64,000 nucleotides of DNA from Zelopaecilomyces penicillatus. Its lineage: Eukaryota; Ascomycota; Sordariomycetes; Hypocreales; Pseudodiploosporaceae. The DNA lies in the NCBI GenBank assembly GCA_005765155.1, contig VCCP01000001.1, positions 806,001-870,000 on the forward strand, read 5' to 3'. Each line of letters opens with the position of its first letter. Position 1 is the first letter of the stretch. This document shows positions 54,775 through 64,000 of this stretch, one piece after another. Under the pieces are notes generated by a model. The model was not told the DNA's origin. It saw only the letters and a list, made by a program, of their open reading frames with translations, and made no database searches. The position numbers and the translations under genes were made by a program.

Positions 54775-56372
54775 TTACAAATCCTCACCCACGCGGGCTC
54801 TTTTATCTCCAACCCAGCCTTCGCGCTCGTAGAACCTGAAGACTAGATCATAGTCCTCAAAGTCATGGACAATGCGATCGACACGTCGATAGCCCCTGAC
54901 TGGGTCGACGAGTTTCTGGACAGCCAGGTGAGTTGCCTCGCCGTTTCTCACTCCATAAGGGTTGGCGCCCTTGCCCTTGGCCTCAAAGAGGGTCACGCTG
55001 AAGCGTCCCGGGTTGAAGATGCCAACAACATGCTCGATGATTTCGGCAGTGGTACGTCCATTCTGGCCACCTGGCACGTTGGTCTCAAAAGAGGCGAAGG
55101 AGAACCCAGGCTCGGGAGTAACATGAACGGTGAAGTAGTGACTGGCGTTGCTCTGGTCTTCCTCAGCCGAAGGTGGTGCGGGGATGACGCCGTTGGCAGA
55201 AAACCCACAAGGGCTGAAGAGGTAGGCATCGACACGGGCATCAGGGTACAACGAGGTGGGGTACACATCAGAAAGTCCGCAGTTCTCCGAAACGACGGTG
55301 CCCAGGGCATGGCCTTCGGTGGTGAGACCTTCTTCCACTGGCCCGACATGGTCGCTGTGCAGGTCAGAATCGCTGCCGTTGTCGAACACATCAACCTCAT
55401 CCAGCGGGGGCGACATCCCATCAATATCATCCATGGCATTCAAGCGGGCTTTGTGGATCTCAGCAGCCACCTTGTCGCTTGCGACCGCACTCGCATGTGA
55501 CAGGTAAAATTGCTTCGCATTCTCAGGGTCAAGATCCGTCATGAGAATCTCCAGTGTCTCATCACTGCGCTCAAGAGCAGTGCCACCCATGCCAGACGGG
55601 ATGGAAAGGCGAGTGACAGGCTGCTCGTTCATCTCTGACTCAGGAGTCAAGGGGGGTGTGAAGGTTTGGTTGGGAGATGTAATGTAGAGATACCAATGGT
55701 CTCCATTCATCTTGCCAACCATGTAGGCACTTCCACCATCAAACATGTCGTCAAGGTACTTGACCTCCTGCTTCCAGCTGCGATGGGGGCCGCGCTGTTT
55801 GTCAGGGAAGAGGAAGCTTTTGCGACTGTAGAAGATTCTGTATGGGGTGGCGGCCGCGCGAATATTCTTTACGGAATCGGCCTTGTCAAATGGGAACCCA
55901 GCATATTCAGCGGCAATGTGAAGCATGCGCTGCAGACCAAGGAGAAGAGTGGTGGTACCGCAAGTCTTGAGAATGAGCTTGTGTGGGAAGACGAACATGC
56001 TCGACTCAGACAAGAGATAAGCATCAACGGCCTCGGACTCAAGGACGGACAGAATTTTGCAGTTGACCATATCAAGCATTCCAACCCAAGTCTCGGCGGG
56101 CACAACCTTCAAACCAAGAGGAGATGCGCTTGACGGCAGCTCCGAAGGGCTGGGCGCAAACCATACCTCCAAAAGCTTCTCGGGTCCTGTTATATGTTAG
56201 TTAATGGCCCCGAGTAACTTGAAATATTTTGGCAAGTAGAGAACAAACAGTACGAACCTTCAAAAGCATTGGTGGAGTCTAGATCAGCGGCGACATCATG
56301 ATTGATAGTCAGATGTGGCGTTGCCGACGAAGGAGAAAACGTGTAGTTTTTCGGGACAGAAAGGTTGACCAT
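54775..56372 (-). CDS. SPE2: S-adenosylmethionine decarboxylase proenzyme
   Basis: Makes decarboxylated AdoMet, the aminopropyl donor for spermidine and spermine. The proenzyme cleaves itself to produce a pyruvoyl cofactor. Exons are 56372-56258 and 56186-54775, joined in phase at FEG-PEKLLEVWF, giving 508 residues. The processing site YLLSESSMFV lies at about residues 95-104; cleavage is expected between Glu and the first Ser of ESS. The active-site Glu residues sit in AFEGPEKLLEVWF. Further family blocks: KTCGTTTLLLGLQRML, SRKSFLFPDKQRGPHRSWKQ, EVKYLDDMF, YMVGKMNGDHWYLY, and in the second half FSPCGFSANGV and YFTVHVTPEPGFSFASFETN. The region between (residues 210-350) is a Asp/Ser-rich insert, usual in fungi. 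Two inverted repeats stand 250-370 bases upstream of the start (see findings). Confidence 0.95.
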
Positions 56373-56628
56373 TCTCGTAGATTTCCTCGTATCGCTGCCG
56401 AGAGTTTCGAGACGTATAAAGGGCTGCGGAGGGGATCTTGGCAGACTCGGATACAATAGACGGGCGAATAGGCTGTTTCGGTCCGTCTAAGGATGAAATC
56501 CGCGGAGCACTAACTGCCACTCAAACAGACTATGCGGCGTCTGCCCGAGAGAGTAGGCCCACAGGAGTGTGGTAAGTCCAAAGACGCTGGCGGAGCCAGC
56601 AGCAATCGGGTGTGTATAGAAAGTGGCT

Positions 56629-56649
56629 AACGTCTCTCGAGAGGACGTT
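56629..56649. repeat. Near-perfect inverted repeat centred on CTCTCGAGAG
   Basis: AACGTC TCTC / GAGAG GACGTT; arms match apart from one inserted base. Upstream of SPE2, possibly in its promoter or transcribed leader. Confidence 0.75.
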
Positions 56650-56716
56650 AAGGAGGTCGGAAGCGGGGGGTGTGGAAGAGCTTCTCTTTCGAAGAAATGT
56701 TGTGCGGAAACCGGTA

Positions 56717-56744
56717 ATCCGATACCTGCGCGAGAGTATCGGAT
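56717..56744. repeat. Perfect 9-bp inverted repeat with 10-base loop
   Basis: ATCCGATAC - ten bases - GTATCGGAT. Same region as the preceding repeat, about 345 bases upstream of the SPE2 start codon. Confidence 0.85.
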
Positions 56745-58006
56745 CTAAAAGAGCAGGGCGATATCTGCCAAGAATGCAGAATCAAACAGATTTTTGTGAC
56801 TCGGTATATCACGACTTGGTGTGCGGATAAGGGGTGTTATCGGGGCCTGCTCGCGAGACGATTAGCTTGCCATTCCGTGCCCGACAGCGCAAGGCCACAC
56901 CTGCCCTAGGCAGAGGAGGATACAAAGTATAGGCCCAATACGTACTTGGAAGGTCGAGAGAACAAGAACCGTAGGAGATCAGTTGATCGCATAGAAGGCC
57001 AGAGAGGGAACCAAAGCGGGGATCAAGCAGGCCACAGCGAGCTGCGACCGATTCGAGAGATTTGGGAGGAAGATGTGACGCCTAAGCACACATATCCAGG
57101 TGATATAAGGGAGAGTTACAGAGCAAAGCTGTCCAGTGGGTGCGAATGATTGGGGAAAAGTGCAACAGGTGGGCTGTGGTGTAAACGAAGAGATGCGACG
57201 TTGAGCCCTCTTTCGCGCGATTAAGCCACACCAGCAAGTTTTTTTTTCCTGCTTTCCCCGCGGGGGGGTGGAACGGCGGGAGGTGGTTAGCGCTGTAGTT
57301 TCGCTACAGCAACTAAATAATCGGTCGCCTGTGCTGCTCCCAGCTGTTGGGCTGAATAGATGCGACAAAAGGTCGCAAGAAAATAATAAAAATGCAGATT
57401 TCAAAGAGCCTACAATGAAGAGACAGTTTGGCTGCTGCCTTTTGTAGAATGCAGAAATGCGATGAGACAATTAATTTTGGGTGAGGGCACAGAGGTTTAG
57501 ATTTTGTGCTCTTGTGCTATCGAGATCTGTGGTGAGGGCGCCAACGGCGAGGGAATGGAGACACGCGCAACGAGTCGGTGTCACAAAGTGTTTTGACAGA
57601 AACAGCGAAAACCAGGGGGCCAAAACACAGGCACACCCGCCAAAGCTCAGTGCACAGTAAAGCTGATCTACCCTGATTGATGTGAATGGTACGGTGTACA
57701 CAGCACCCAACTGCTAGACTCGAGTGTATTCAATACCTGGAGACATAGATTTCGCTAGCTCGCTGTGCCCGTGGCTGCAACAAGGCTGTAGTCCTGTAGC
57801 GGCATTTTTGGGTGACGATGGTGGCGGACTGGTCTCTGGCGCTGCTGGAGCGCTGTGGCTGCGGGGCAGAATTGGCTTCACGCTTGGTGTGAGGTGGGGC
57901 ATTAAGGAACCATTCATTTCGTCATCAGCATAGGCGAGGCCGGGCGACTCCGAGGCAAGCAAACATGTAATATTAGCGATGGATATCTAATCGATAGCTG
58001 GTGTTG

Positions 58007-58026
58007 GTTGGCTGGCTGGCTGGCTG
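58007..58026. repeat. (GGCT)n microsatellite
   Basis: Four to five GGCT units; an ACAGACAGAC-type tract lies about 90 bases further on. Confidence 0.75.
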
Positions 58027-58539
58027 GTGACAAGGGTCGTTGGTCAGGATGAAGCAGCCCAAGGAGCTTGGACCTGTTCCCACCTGCAAGGGAACAATCA
58101 TTCAGACAGACATACAGACAGACACATTCATTCTTTGGCCAGGTTAACGAGCAGCAACAGCTTGACATAGAAGGCCAGATGTACCTCCATTGCAGGCCCC
58201 ATGTAGGAGGGCCACGAGCAGAGAGGGGGGACAGTGACATGTAACCGAGGTAAACGTAGGTATATGTGTAATAAATCACATTCTCCCGCGGCATGGAATG
58301 CCCAAGTAGCATAGGCACATGTACCGTAAACATCACGGCATGTTGCGAGAGTTGTGGCGGGCCCCCTCATTGTCCAGGAACTGGGCGGATGTTTGGACAA
58401 ACATTATCGGCTTTGGATGGGGATAGCCGCAGGTTGTAGTACGCTTGCGGCTTTGTTCTACCCGTTTTGCAGAGCAATGATGCACACCCTCTTCACGTAA
58501 ATGTGAGCTGGTGGCTCATGATCATTAGGCTCTTGTGGT

Positions 58540-59650
58540 TCAAGATGCTTCTACTGACGAGATGCTGTTGGTGAGATGCGATGTAATGTCTGAAAAGATG
58601 TGGAACAGCGAGCAATCCTTGTACTTGTCCACCAATGTCCCTTCATCCGCGCTGCTGCTTCCTTGAATTTGATCTTGCTGCTCGCCAGAGGTAGACGATG
58701 GCAACGACGATATGTCTTTCCCGTTGATCTGTGTGCCGACGGGGTAGTGCGGCCGATGGCCCTCCTCGATGAGGGCTATGAACTGAGCGTCCATAGGAAC
58801 GGAGCCGAGAAACGGCACTTTGAAGTCGTCAGCCATCCTCTTGCCGCCTCCGGAGCCGAATATGTCGGTGCACTCGGAGCAGTGCGGGCACACGAAGCCG
58901 CTCATATTCTCAACAACGCCCAGTACCGGGATTCCCGTCTTGACGCAAAAGTTGAGCTCCTTGCGCACATCAGCCGTGGCCACCTCCTGCGGCGTTGTCA
59001 CTACCACCGCGCCGGCAACCTGACCTGGCCGAGCGTCGCGCTGCAGCGTCTCAGCCAGCGAGATGTGCTCGTCGCTAGTACCGGGAGGTGTGTCGATAAG
59101 AAGGTAATCTGTCTCGTCCCACAAGACGTCCTTGAGAAACTGGCGGATCATGGCTGTCTTCTTTGGCCCGCGCCATACCACAGCATCGCCTCGCCGGGGC
59201 AATAGGAAGCCCAGACTCATGGCGTGAAGGCTGCCGAGGTCCTTTTCCGGGTCCGCATCGTGCACGGGGACGGCTGCCCAGCCGCCGGGGACCTGAGTGA
59301 CCTTGGAAGACTCGATAGAGAGCATACGTGGGATGGACGGGCCAGTCAGGTCGACATCGAGGATGCCAACAGAATGGCCTGCAAGGGCCAGTGAGAGGGC
59401 GAGCTGCGTGGTGACAGACGACTTTCCCACGCCGCCTTTGCCGGACAGAACCTGATCATGGTAGAAGATAAAGATCAGCCAAATGAAGATGAGGAGGTGA
59501 AGAGACCAGCCTTTGCCAAAGCCTGGAATTCCCTTTTCTTTCTTGCAGCAAGCAGCAAGCAGGGAGGAATGGGATGGGCTTCAGCCTCCAATCATCGATC
59601 TAGGTGGGGCAACATACCAGCACAACATGCTTAACCTTTTCCAACCCCAT
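58540..59650 (-). CDS. CFD1: Cytosolic Fe-S cluster assembly factor CFD1 (NUBP2)
   Basis: P-loop ATPase of the Mrp/NBP35 family. With Nbp35 it forms the scaffold of the cytosolic iron-sulfur assembly pathway. Exon 1 (59650-59618) encodes only MGLEKVKHVVL. The intron (GTATGT...GATCAG) is in phase 0 and joins VLSGKGGVGKSS, so the P-loop lies at about residues 14-23. Exon 2 runs 59451-58540, giving 314 residues. Other landmarks: ILDVDLTGPSIPRML, AVVWRGPKKTAMIRQFLKDV, YLLIDTPPGTSDEH (Walker B-like), VVTTPQEVATADVRKELNF, and the cluster-binding C-x2-C in FVCPHCSEC near residue 198, followed by FGSGGG. No N-terminal four-Cys ferredoxin-like domain, which distinguishes it from Nbp35. The C-terminal tail is Ser-rich and variable. 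Confidence 0.93.
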
Positions 59651-60507
59651 TGCTATTGGCCAAGCTGCGAAACAACAAAAACGTAGATCTTTCGTTATTC
59701 TATTCCAAGATCTTCCAAAGATAAGAAAGCCAAATGTGGGTGGAATTTACACTGCTTATGTTAGGCTGCTTGTGCCTGTTTGTTGTACATTGCAGGTTTT
59801 TTGCCGGTTTCTGGGTTTTGTTGAAACTTGACAGGTACAGGTGGGTGGTGAAATTGGATTTGTCAGAATGGCCCTCTGGAACCCGCCGACATTGAAAGAA
59901 CCACGAGGTGCAGATGGAATACCGTCATTTTGGTATCGTAAATTCTCGGCATTTTCGGAAAATAGCGATAACACTCATTTTCTGGTTCTATGAATATAAA
60001 ATGCAAAGTCCATATGCATTGATTGATTATTGGATAGCTGATACGTGGTGGTTGAATTAACGCTTTTAGGGTCTTCATGTGTGGTATTGAAGTGCACACT
60101 TGTGCATTCCCTCTACATTAGGCTGCGCCTTCAACTGCTGTTAAGTTGGTACATCTCTGTTTCTCATGTTATAAGTGCAGTAATAATTATTTACACTTAG
60201 CTACACTAACAGCAACGGCTGAAGTTCTATCCTGTGCACTTTACATGTTGTGCAGTTGCTGCTGGAGAGCTCATTTTGCCTACAGGTTGAAGTGTCGTTG
60301 CCAGCACTTGTGTGGTATGATGAGTGCACCGATGATTGAGGTGCTGGGCGTGTGGTTAATGATTGATGGTAAGGAGCAGGAGACCTAGTAGTGAAGCTTT
60401 TCAACATATAAGACGGCGATGATGCTTCACCTACCATGACACATGAATGAACCAGCTCTATCTATGGAATTCACGCTGGAGTCAAAAATCCACCATTCTT
60501 TTCAATC
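59651..60507. other. Intergenic, divergent promoter region
   Basis: Between CFD1 (minus) and the small membrane-protein candidate (plus). A TATA-like ACATATAAG stands near 60,400, about 100 bases before the start at 60508. Confidence 0.6.
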
Positions 60508-60975
60508 ATGCAGGTCGTCATTGGCGCACAGAACAGCAGTGGTGAAGTCGTCAGCTTCCCAGCGCCCGTCCACCAAGCGTCATGGACAGGGCGCTCGGCT
60601 TGCCTGAACCTATTCCAAGCATATGAAGTAAGCATACTTGCATGCCCATCAAATCTTATGCCAGCAAACCGCGGTTCAGGGCTAACACAGCGTGTTACGA
60701 AAAAGACGGACCTCGAGAAGCAGTGTCACACGGGGCCCTCAAGCAAAGCTGTGCCCCAGCTTATCAGCATCCTCGCAGTGTCAACCTTGTCTGGCGCAGT
60801 CGGCGGTTTAGTCTTGGGAAGCGCAAACGATGGGCTTGCTATAGGCTCCTGCGTGCTGGGCATCGGAATGGTGCTTTTCAAGATATTCAGAGCCGAGTCC
60901 GGCCTCAAGCAGATTCACAGACGTCGGAAGGGTCGGCTGAGGTGTTGTTGGGGGAACAATGACCACAGTTGTTGA
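60508..60975 (+). CDS. Candidate small membrane protein of unknown function
   Basis: Not recognised. The uninterrupted frame encodes 155 residues, but a better model removes 60628-60705 (donor GTAAGC, branch GCTAAC, acceptor AAG; both sides phase 0) and gives 129 residues: MQVVIGAQNSSGEVVSFPAP, then ACLNLFQAYE joined to TDLEKQC. A Gly/Ala-rich hydrophobic segment (SGAVGGLVLGSANDGLAIGS, then CVLGIGMVLFKIF) suggests one or two membrane helices, and the tail is basic (HRRRKGRLRC). A second in-frame acceptor (CACAG at 60690) would keep five more residues. The opposite strand has a 126-residue frame (61188-60808) with a hydrophobic start, so strand assignment rests mainly on the splice signals and the TATA-like element. 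Confidence 0.4.
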   Translation: MQVVIGAQNSSGEVVSFPAPVHQASWTGRSACLNLFQAYEVSILACPSNLMPANRGSGLTQRVTKKTDLEKQCHTGPSSKAVPQLISILAVSTLSGAVGGLVLGSANDGLAIGSCVLGIGMVLFKIFRAESGLKQIHRRRKGRLRCCWGNNDHSC

Positions 60976-61416
60976 TGAAGCTTGTGAACCACCAGCAAAG
61001 ACGTTATCACTGACTACAATTCCGGGGATAACGCAACGATAAGACGGGAATTGGGGGAAAGTGGCGCGGCCCGGAACTGCTGTTGGCCGAGATCTCCAGC
61101 GCCAAGACGTGCTGTGGACGGCGGTGAATACAGCTGTCACGCCACTAATCACCAAGATGCTCCGAAATCTCACCATCAAGCCGCCCATTCATTTCTTTGC
61201 TTTCTCCTATCGCTCGATTATCTGCGCCTGGACAGTTTGTGTGCAGCATCGCCAAGTAGCTGGCACCCACGGCTACTTGTTGTCCAATTGAGCACCTGTG
61301 CACGTCGCGGTACACACAACCGACGACCCTGTCGTGCTTCTGCATCAGCACAGCCCACAGAGTCTACTCACCCCTTTAGCTTGAAGCAGCAGTCTTCAAC
61401 ACCACAGCAGATAGAG
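60976..61416. other. Intergenic or 5' leader of the SEC14-like gene
   Basis: The SEC14-like frame is open upstream to 61051 but without an ATG; translation start is placed at 61417. No separate feature. Confidence 0.6.
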
Positions 61417-62602
61417 ATGGCTTCGACAGCGGAGAGCTCGGCCGGTCCCCGGAAAACCACACTCCCAGCCCCTACTCCGGATAGCAAGCCCACCCCTAAG
61501 CCAGAGCTCACAGAGGAGCAGGAGACCAAGTACGCCTCACTTCTGGAAAAGGCCAGGGCTTTCACCGAGGTGCATTGTGAAAAGGAGGTAGACAAGTCTG
61601 GCCCACTGCTGGATCGTGAACGGGCTTGGCTCACGCGTGAGTGCCTACTGCGCTACCTTCGGGCCACTAAGTGGACTGTTGATGATTCGGCCAAGAGGCT
61701 GTTGGCGACGCTGGCCTGGCGCCGCGAGTATGGTCTTGACGACTTTACTCCCGACTATATCTCACCGGAGCAGGAGACTGGGAAGCAGTTGATTGTGGGT
61801 TTTGATCGTCAGGGCCGACCTTGCCAGTACCTAAACCCCGCCCGTCAAAACACGGACGCCAGCCCGAGGCAGTTACACCATCTCTTTTACATGGTGGAGA
61901 GGGTAACGGACATGATGCCCCCGGGGGTGGAGACGCTGAGCCTCATGATCAACTTCAAACCCAGCAAGGCTAGGCAAAACACCAGCGTGCCGGTTTCCAC
62001 AGCCAGGGAGGTGCTACATATTCTGCAGAACCACTATCCCGAGAGGCTTGGCAAGGCTCTCATCATCAATGGTAAGTCGTAACCCGTTTTGAACCACTCA
62101 ATACTCTCCCCCACGAATTCGAAAGATGTTGGAGGCTGACATGCGGATGTTTTCGATGCAACATACAGTTCCGTGGTTGGTATGGGGTTTCTTCAAAATC
62201 ATCACCCCATTCATTGACCCAGTCACGCGCGAGAAGCTCAAGTTCAACGAGGACATGAAGCAGTACGTCCCCGCAGAGCAGCTCTGGAGCGGCGACTGGG
62301 GCGGTGATCTGGACTTTGAGTACGACCACGCCACCTACTGGCCCGCTCTCAACGAGACGTGCCGGGTGAAGAGAGAGCAGAAGGAGGCCCGATGGGTGGC
62401 TGCCGGCAAGGCAGTTGGCGAGTTGGAGGATTACCTAGTCGGTGGCACAGATGTCAGCGTCACCGGGTTCCAGTACCACGAGGGCGGCGCCGCCCAATCT
62501 GTTGAAGGAGCTGCCGATGTGAGTGTGCTCGAGGAGAAGCTCGCCGAGACTAAACTTGAGGATGTGAAGACCAACAATGAGGCTGCTGTCGCCGCCGCCT
62601 AG
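61417..62602 (+). CDS. SEC14-like CRAL-TRIO phosphatidylinositol transfer protein (PDR16 type)
   Basis: Predicted lipid exchange or sensing protein that presents phosphatidylinositol to kinases or transfers it between membranes; yeast Pdr16/Pdr17 affect sterol and phospholipid homeostasis and azole tolerance. Exons are 61417-62071 and 62169-62602 (donor GTAAGT, phase 1), 362 residues. After a Pro/Thr-rich start, the CRAL-TRIO N-terminal helical domain has RECLLRYLRATKWTVDDSAK and TLAWRREYGLDDFTPDYISP. The lipid-binding domain has KQLIVGFDRQGRPCQYLNPA, MVERVTDMMPPGVETLSLMI, and LHILQNHYPERLGKALIIN joined to VPWLVWGFFKIITPFIDPVT. The tail is acidic and Ala-rich. The hinge sequence PFIDPVTREKLKFN matches Pdr16-like proteins better than classical Sec14. 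No signal or membrane anchor. Confidence 0.9.
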
Positions 62603-62987
62603 ACTAGACCAGTCGGATCTTGGGATATACGCACACAACAGACGCACATGTGCAAACCGCACATGAAGAACTAGACTAGATGTCGGCATACACATTTGGA
62701 GGCAGCATCTGGCCACTCATGAGAGGCTCACATTATAAAATCTCTCCTGCTTTTAAAGTGTTTGAATATAGAATACTAGATAAGGTAGACAATGATTTAA
62801 AAGTCGAACTTTTTTTACATTTGCGAAGCTGTATCTTCTCACTATCGGGGTAACGAGGAGATTGTGATTTGGAGTTGAATTTTGTCACCTTCACAGAGTG
62901 AATTCCGTATATCTTGCATGAGAGTGCCATTCTGACTTCCCTTAGCATCTCGGTCAGTTCTGTTATACTGGCTGGTAATTCCAGATG

Positions 62988-63004
62988 CAGAGAGAGAGAG
63001 AGAG
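62988..63004. repeat. (AG)n microsatellite
   Basis: About eight AG units. Confidence 0.85.
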
Positions 63005-63544
63005 ATACTGTGTTAGACACAGCATACATGCATGTTAATCAAACCTGGAAAGCTTCTTCCATTTGGGCCGGTCGGGATGTGAATATGAATAAACACGTGT
63101 CTGATCAGGCATATATACATGTAAAGGACGAATCGATGTTAGAAATGATAACAATCATCAATCAGAGGCCTCATTAGATTAGGGGTACCCTGACCGAATT
63201 AGCCACTGCAGTAGCAAGCCAAGCCAACAACATTGTCCTACCTCGAACCCTTAACAAATCCACACACGTATTTATAAATATATTACTTACTCTCCGTATC
63301 ATGAGATACACTGTGAACAACAATGTCCCTCACCGGGGTGGTACCACAGCGAGCCCATTCCAAAGACTTGCTATAGAATGCCCAAGCCACCACCAACATG
63401 TCCTAAGATGATAGAAAGACAAACTAAGGAAAACTCGATTTCAAGCCAACACAACATCACCCGAAGAGACGGCGAGTATGCAGGACGAATCATCGACCTA
63501 CTCTATCGGTACCAGTGTAGCAATAACAGCCACCAACCAACAAT

Positions 63545-63571
63545 CACCACCACCACCACCACCACCACCAC
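63545..63571. repeat. (ACC)n trinucleotide repeat
   Basis: About eight to nine ACC units in non-coding sequence. Confidence 0.85.
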
Positions 63572-64000
63572 TTTCCCTCCTCCTCCAACAGACGTTACAC
63601 TTTGTTGGTGTTTGTCACGCCACAACCGCGAGTAACGCCCGACTCTAGCGTACCCAAACTGTTGGGACCAAGAAACCCCGTTCAAAGCCACCAACCTTCA
63701 CCGGCTAGACTCCTTCTCATCCGTCTCTTCTTCCGCTGCTTCCCTCCGCCGCCCCGTCTGCCCTGTCTACATAGGCCCAATACTCTCGTTAGAGAAGAAA
63801 AGAAAAATGTGTGTACCGTACGCTTGTGACACAGCAATTACCTTGGTCTATAAACAAACAGAAAAAACGGACCCAATTATTGGATCACGAAAAGCTCTGC
63901 CAAGTCATGCCCATCCGGACCCTTGCGCAAAAGTACTCGAACGGACGCTGTCTTTGCATATCTTCCGGTTCATCTCTCTCGTCGAATAAATGGGCTTTGA

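Larger units (their letters stand above)
56373..58539. other. Intergenic, 2.2 kb, SPE2 upstream region and CFD1 3' flank
   Basis: Holds two inverted repeats at 56629-56649 and 56717-56744 and a (GGCT)n tract near 58007-58026. The 163-residue minus frame at 56979-57470 has no motif and is not called. Confidence 0.6.
62603..64000. other. Intergenic with simple repeats
   Basis: No gene seen. Contains an (AG)n run at about 62988-63004 and an (ACC)n run at about 63545-63571. Confidence 0.6.

Noticed and set aside
56979..57470. 163-residue minus-strand frame upstream of SPE2
   Set aside because: Low-complexity Ser/Cys-rich translation without motif; likely part of the leader or promoter.
1..64000. 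CRISPR arrays, bacterial operons, insertion sequences, intact transposons
   Set aside because: Nothing of the kind is visible; the gene structure is eukaryotic throughout.

Overview
The window reads as nuclear DNA of a filamentous ascomycete (Pezizomycotina). Most genes carry short introns with GTNNGT donors, GCTAAC/CTGAC branch points and C/TAG acceptors. The gene set includes CFEM and Cys-rich secreted proteins, a NACHT-ankyrin NLR, a fungal-type amino-acid permease, a GH3 beta-glucosidase and an SPG1/TEM1 GTPase. A Sordariomycete, possibly Hypocreales, fits best, but that placement is an inference from gene families and not a computed phylogeny. All exon coordinates were worked out by hand from splice consensus plus reading phase.

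Layout. 1-0.7 kb: 5' part of a secreted class 3 lipase (minus), cut by the left edge. 0.7-6.6 kb: no supportable gene. 6.6-9.8 kb: secreted GH3 beta-glucosidase (plus), whose frame is best explained by a single-nucleotide exon. 10.3-19.2 kb: minus-strand genes for mitochondrial ribosomal protein bL34m, the proton-translocating NAD(P) transhydrogenase, a 13-cysteine secreted protein of unknown role, and glycine cleavage H protein. 21.3-22.5 kb: septation GTPase SPG1/TEM1 with a long Gln/His-rich N-terminal extension.

23.8-36.9 kb looks like an accessory block between conserved genes. It holds a CFEM protein lacking one canonical cysteine, a tandem NTF2-like protein with an in-frame TGA near its 5' end, an F-box/2EXR-like protein, a decayed CorA-like transporter, a T5orf172 (GIY-YIG-like) protein, and an NLR with an N-terminal helical domain, an amyloid-like linker, NACHT and ankyrin repeats. 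37.0-41.0 kb: a CaiB/BaiF CoA-transferase and a D-galactonate-dehydratase-like enolase-superfamily enzyme are divergently transcribed around a tRNA-Asp(GTC). 41.5-43.0 kb: amino-acid permease. 43.0-51.6 kb: an 8.6-kb stretch with no gene I can support.

51.6-62.6 kb returns to conserved housekeeping genes: NOB1 and NOP10 (ribosome maturation and pseudouridylation, tail to tail), SPE2 (S-adenosylmethionine decarboxylase), CFD1 (cytosolic Fe-S assembly), a small membrane-protein candidate and a SEC14/PDR16-like lipid-transfer protein. 62.6-64 kb is non-coding with simple repeats.

The most unusual observations are the one-nucleotide exon candidate in the GH3 gene, the NLR domain layout, the in-frame TGA in the NTF2-like gene, and two strong inverted repeats upstream of SPE2.
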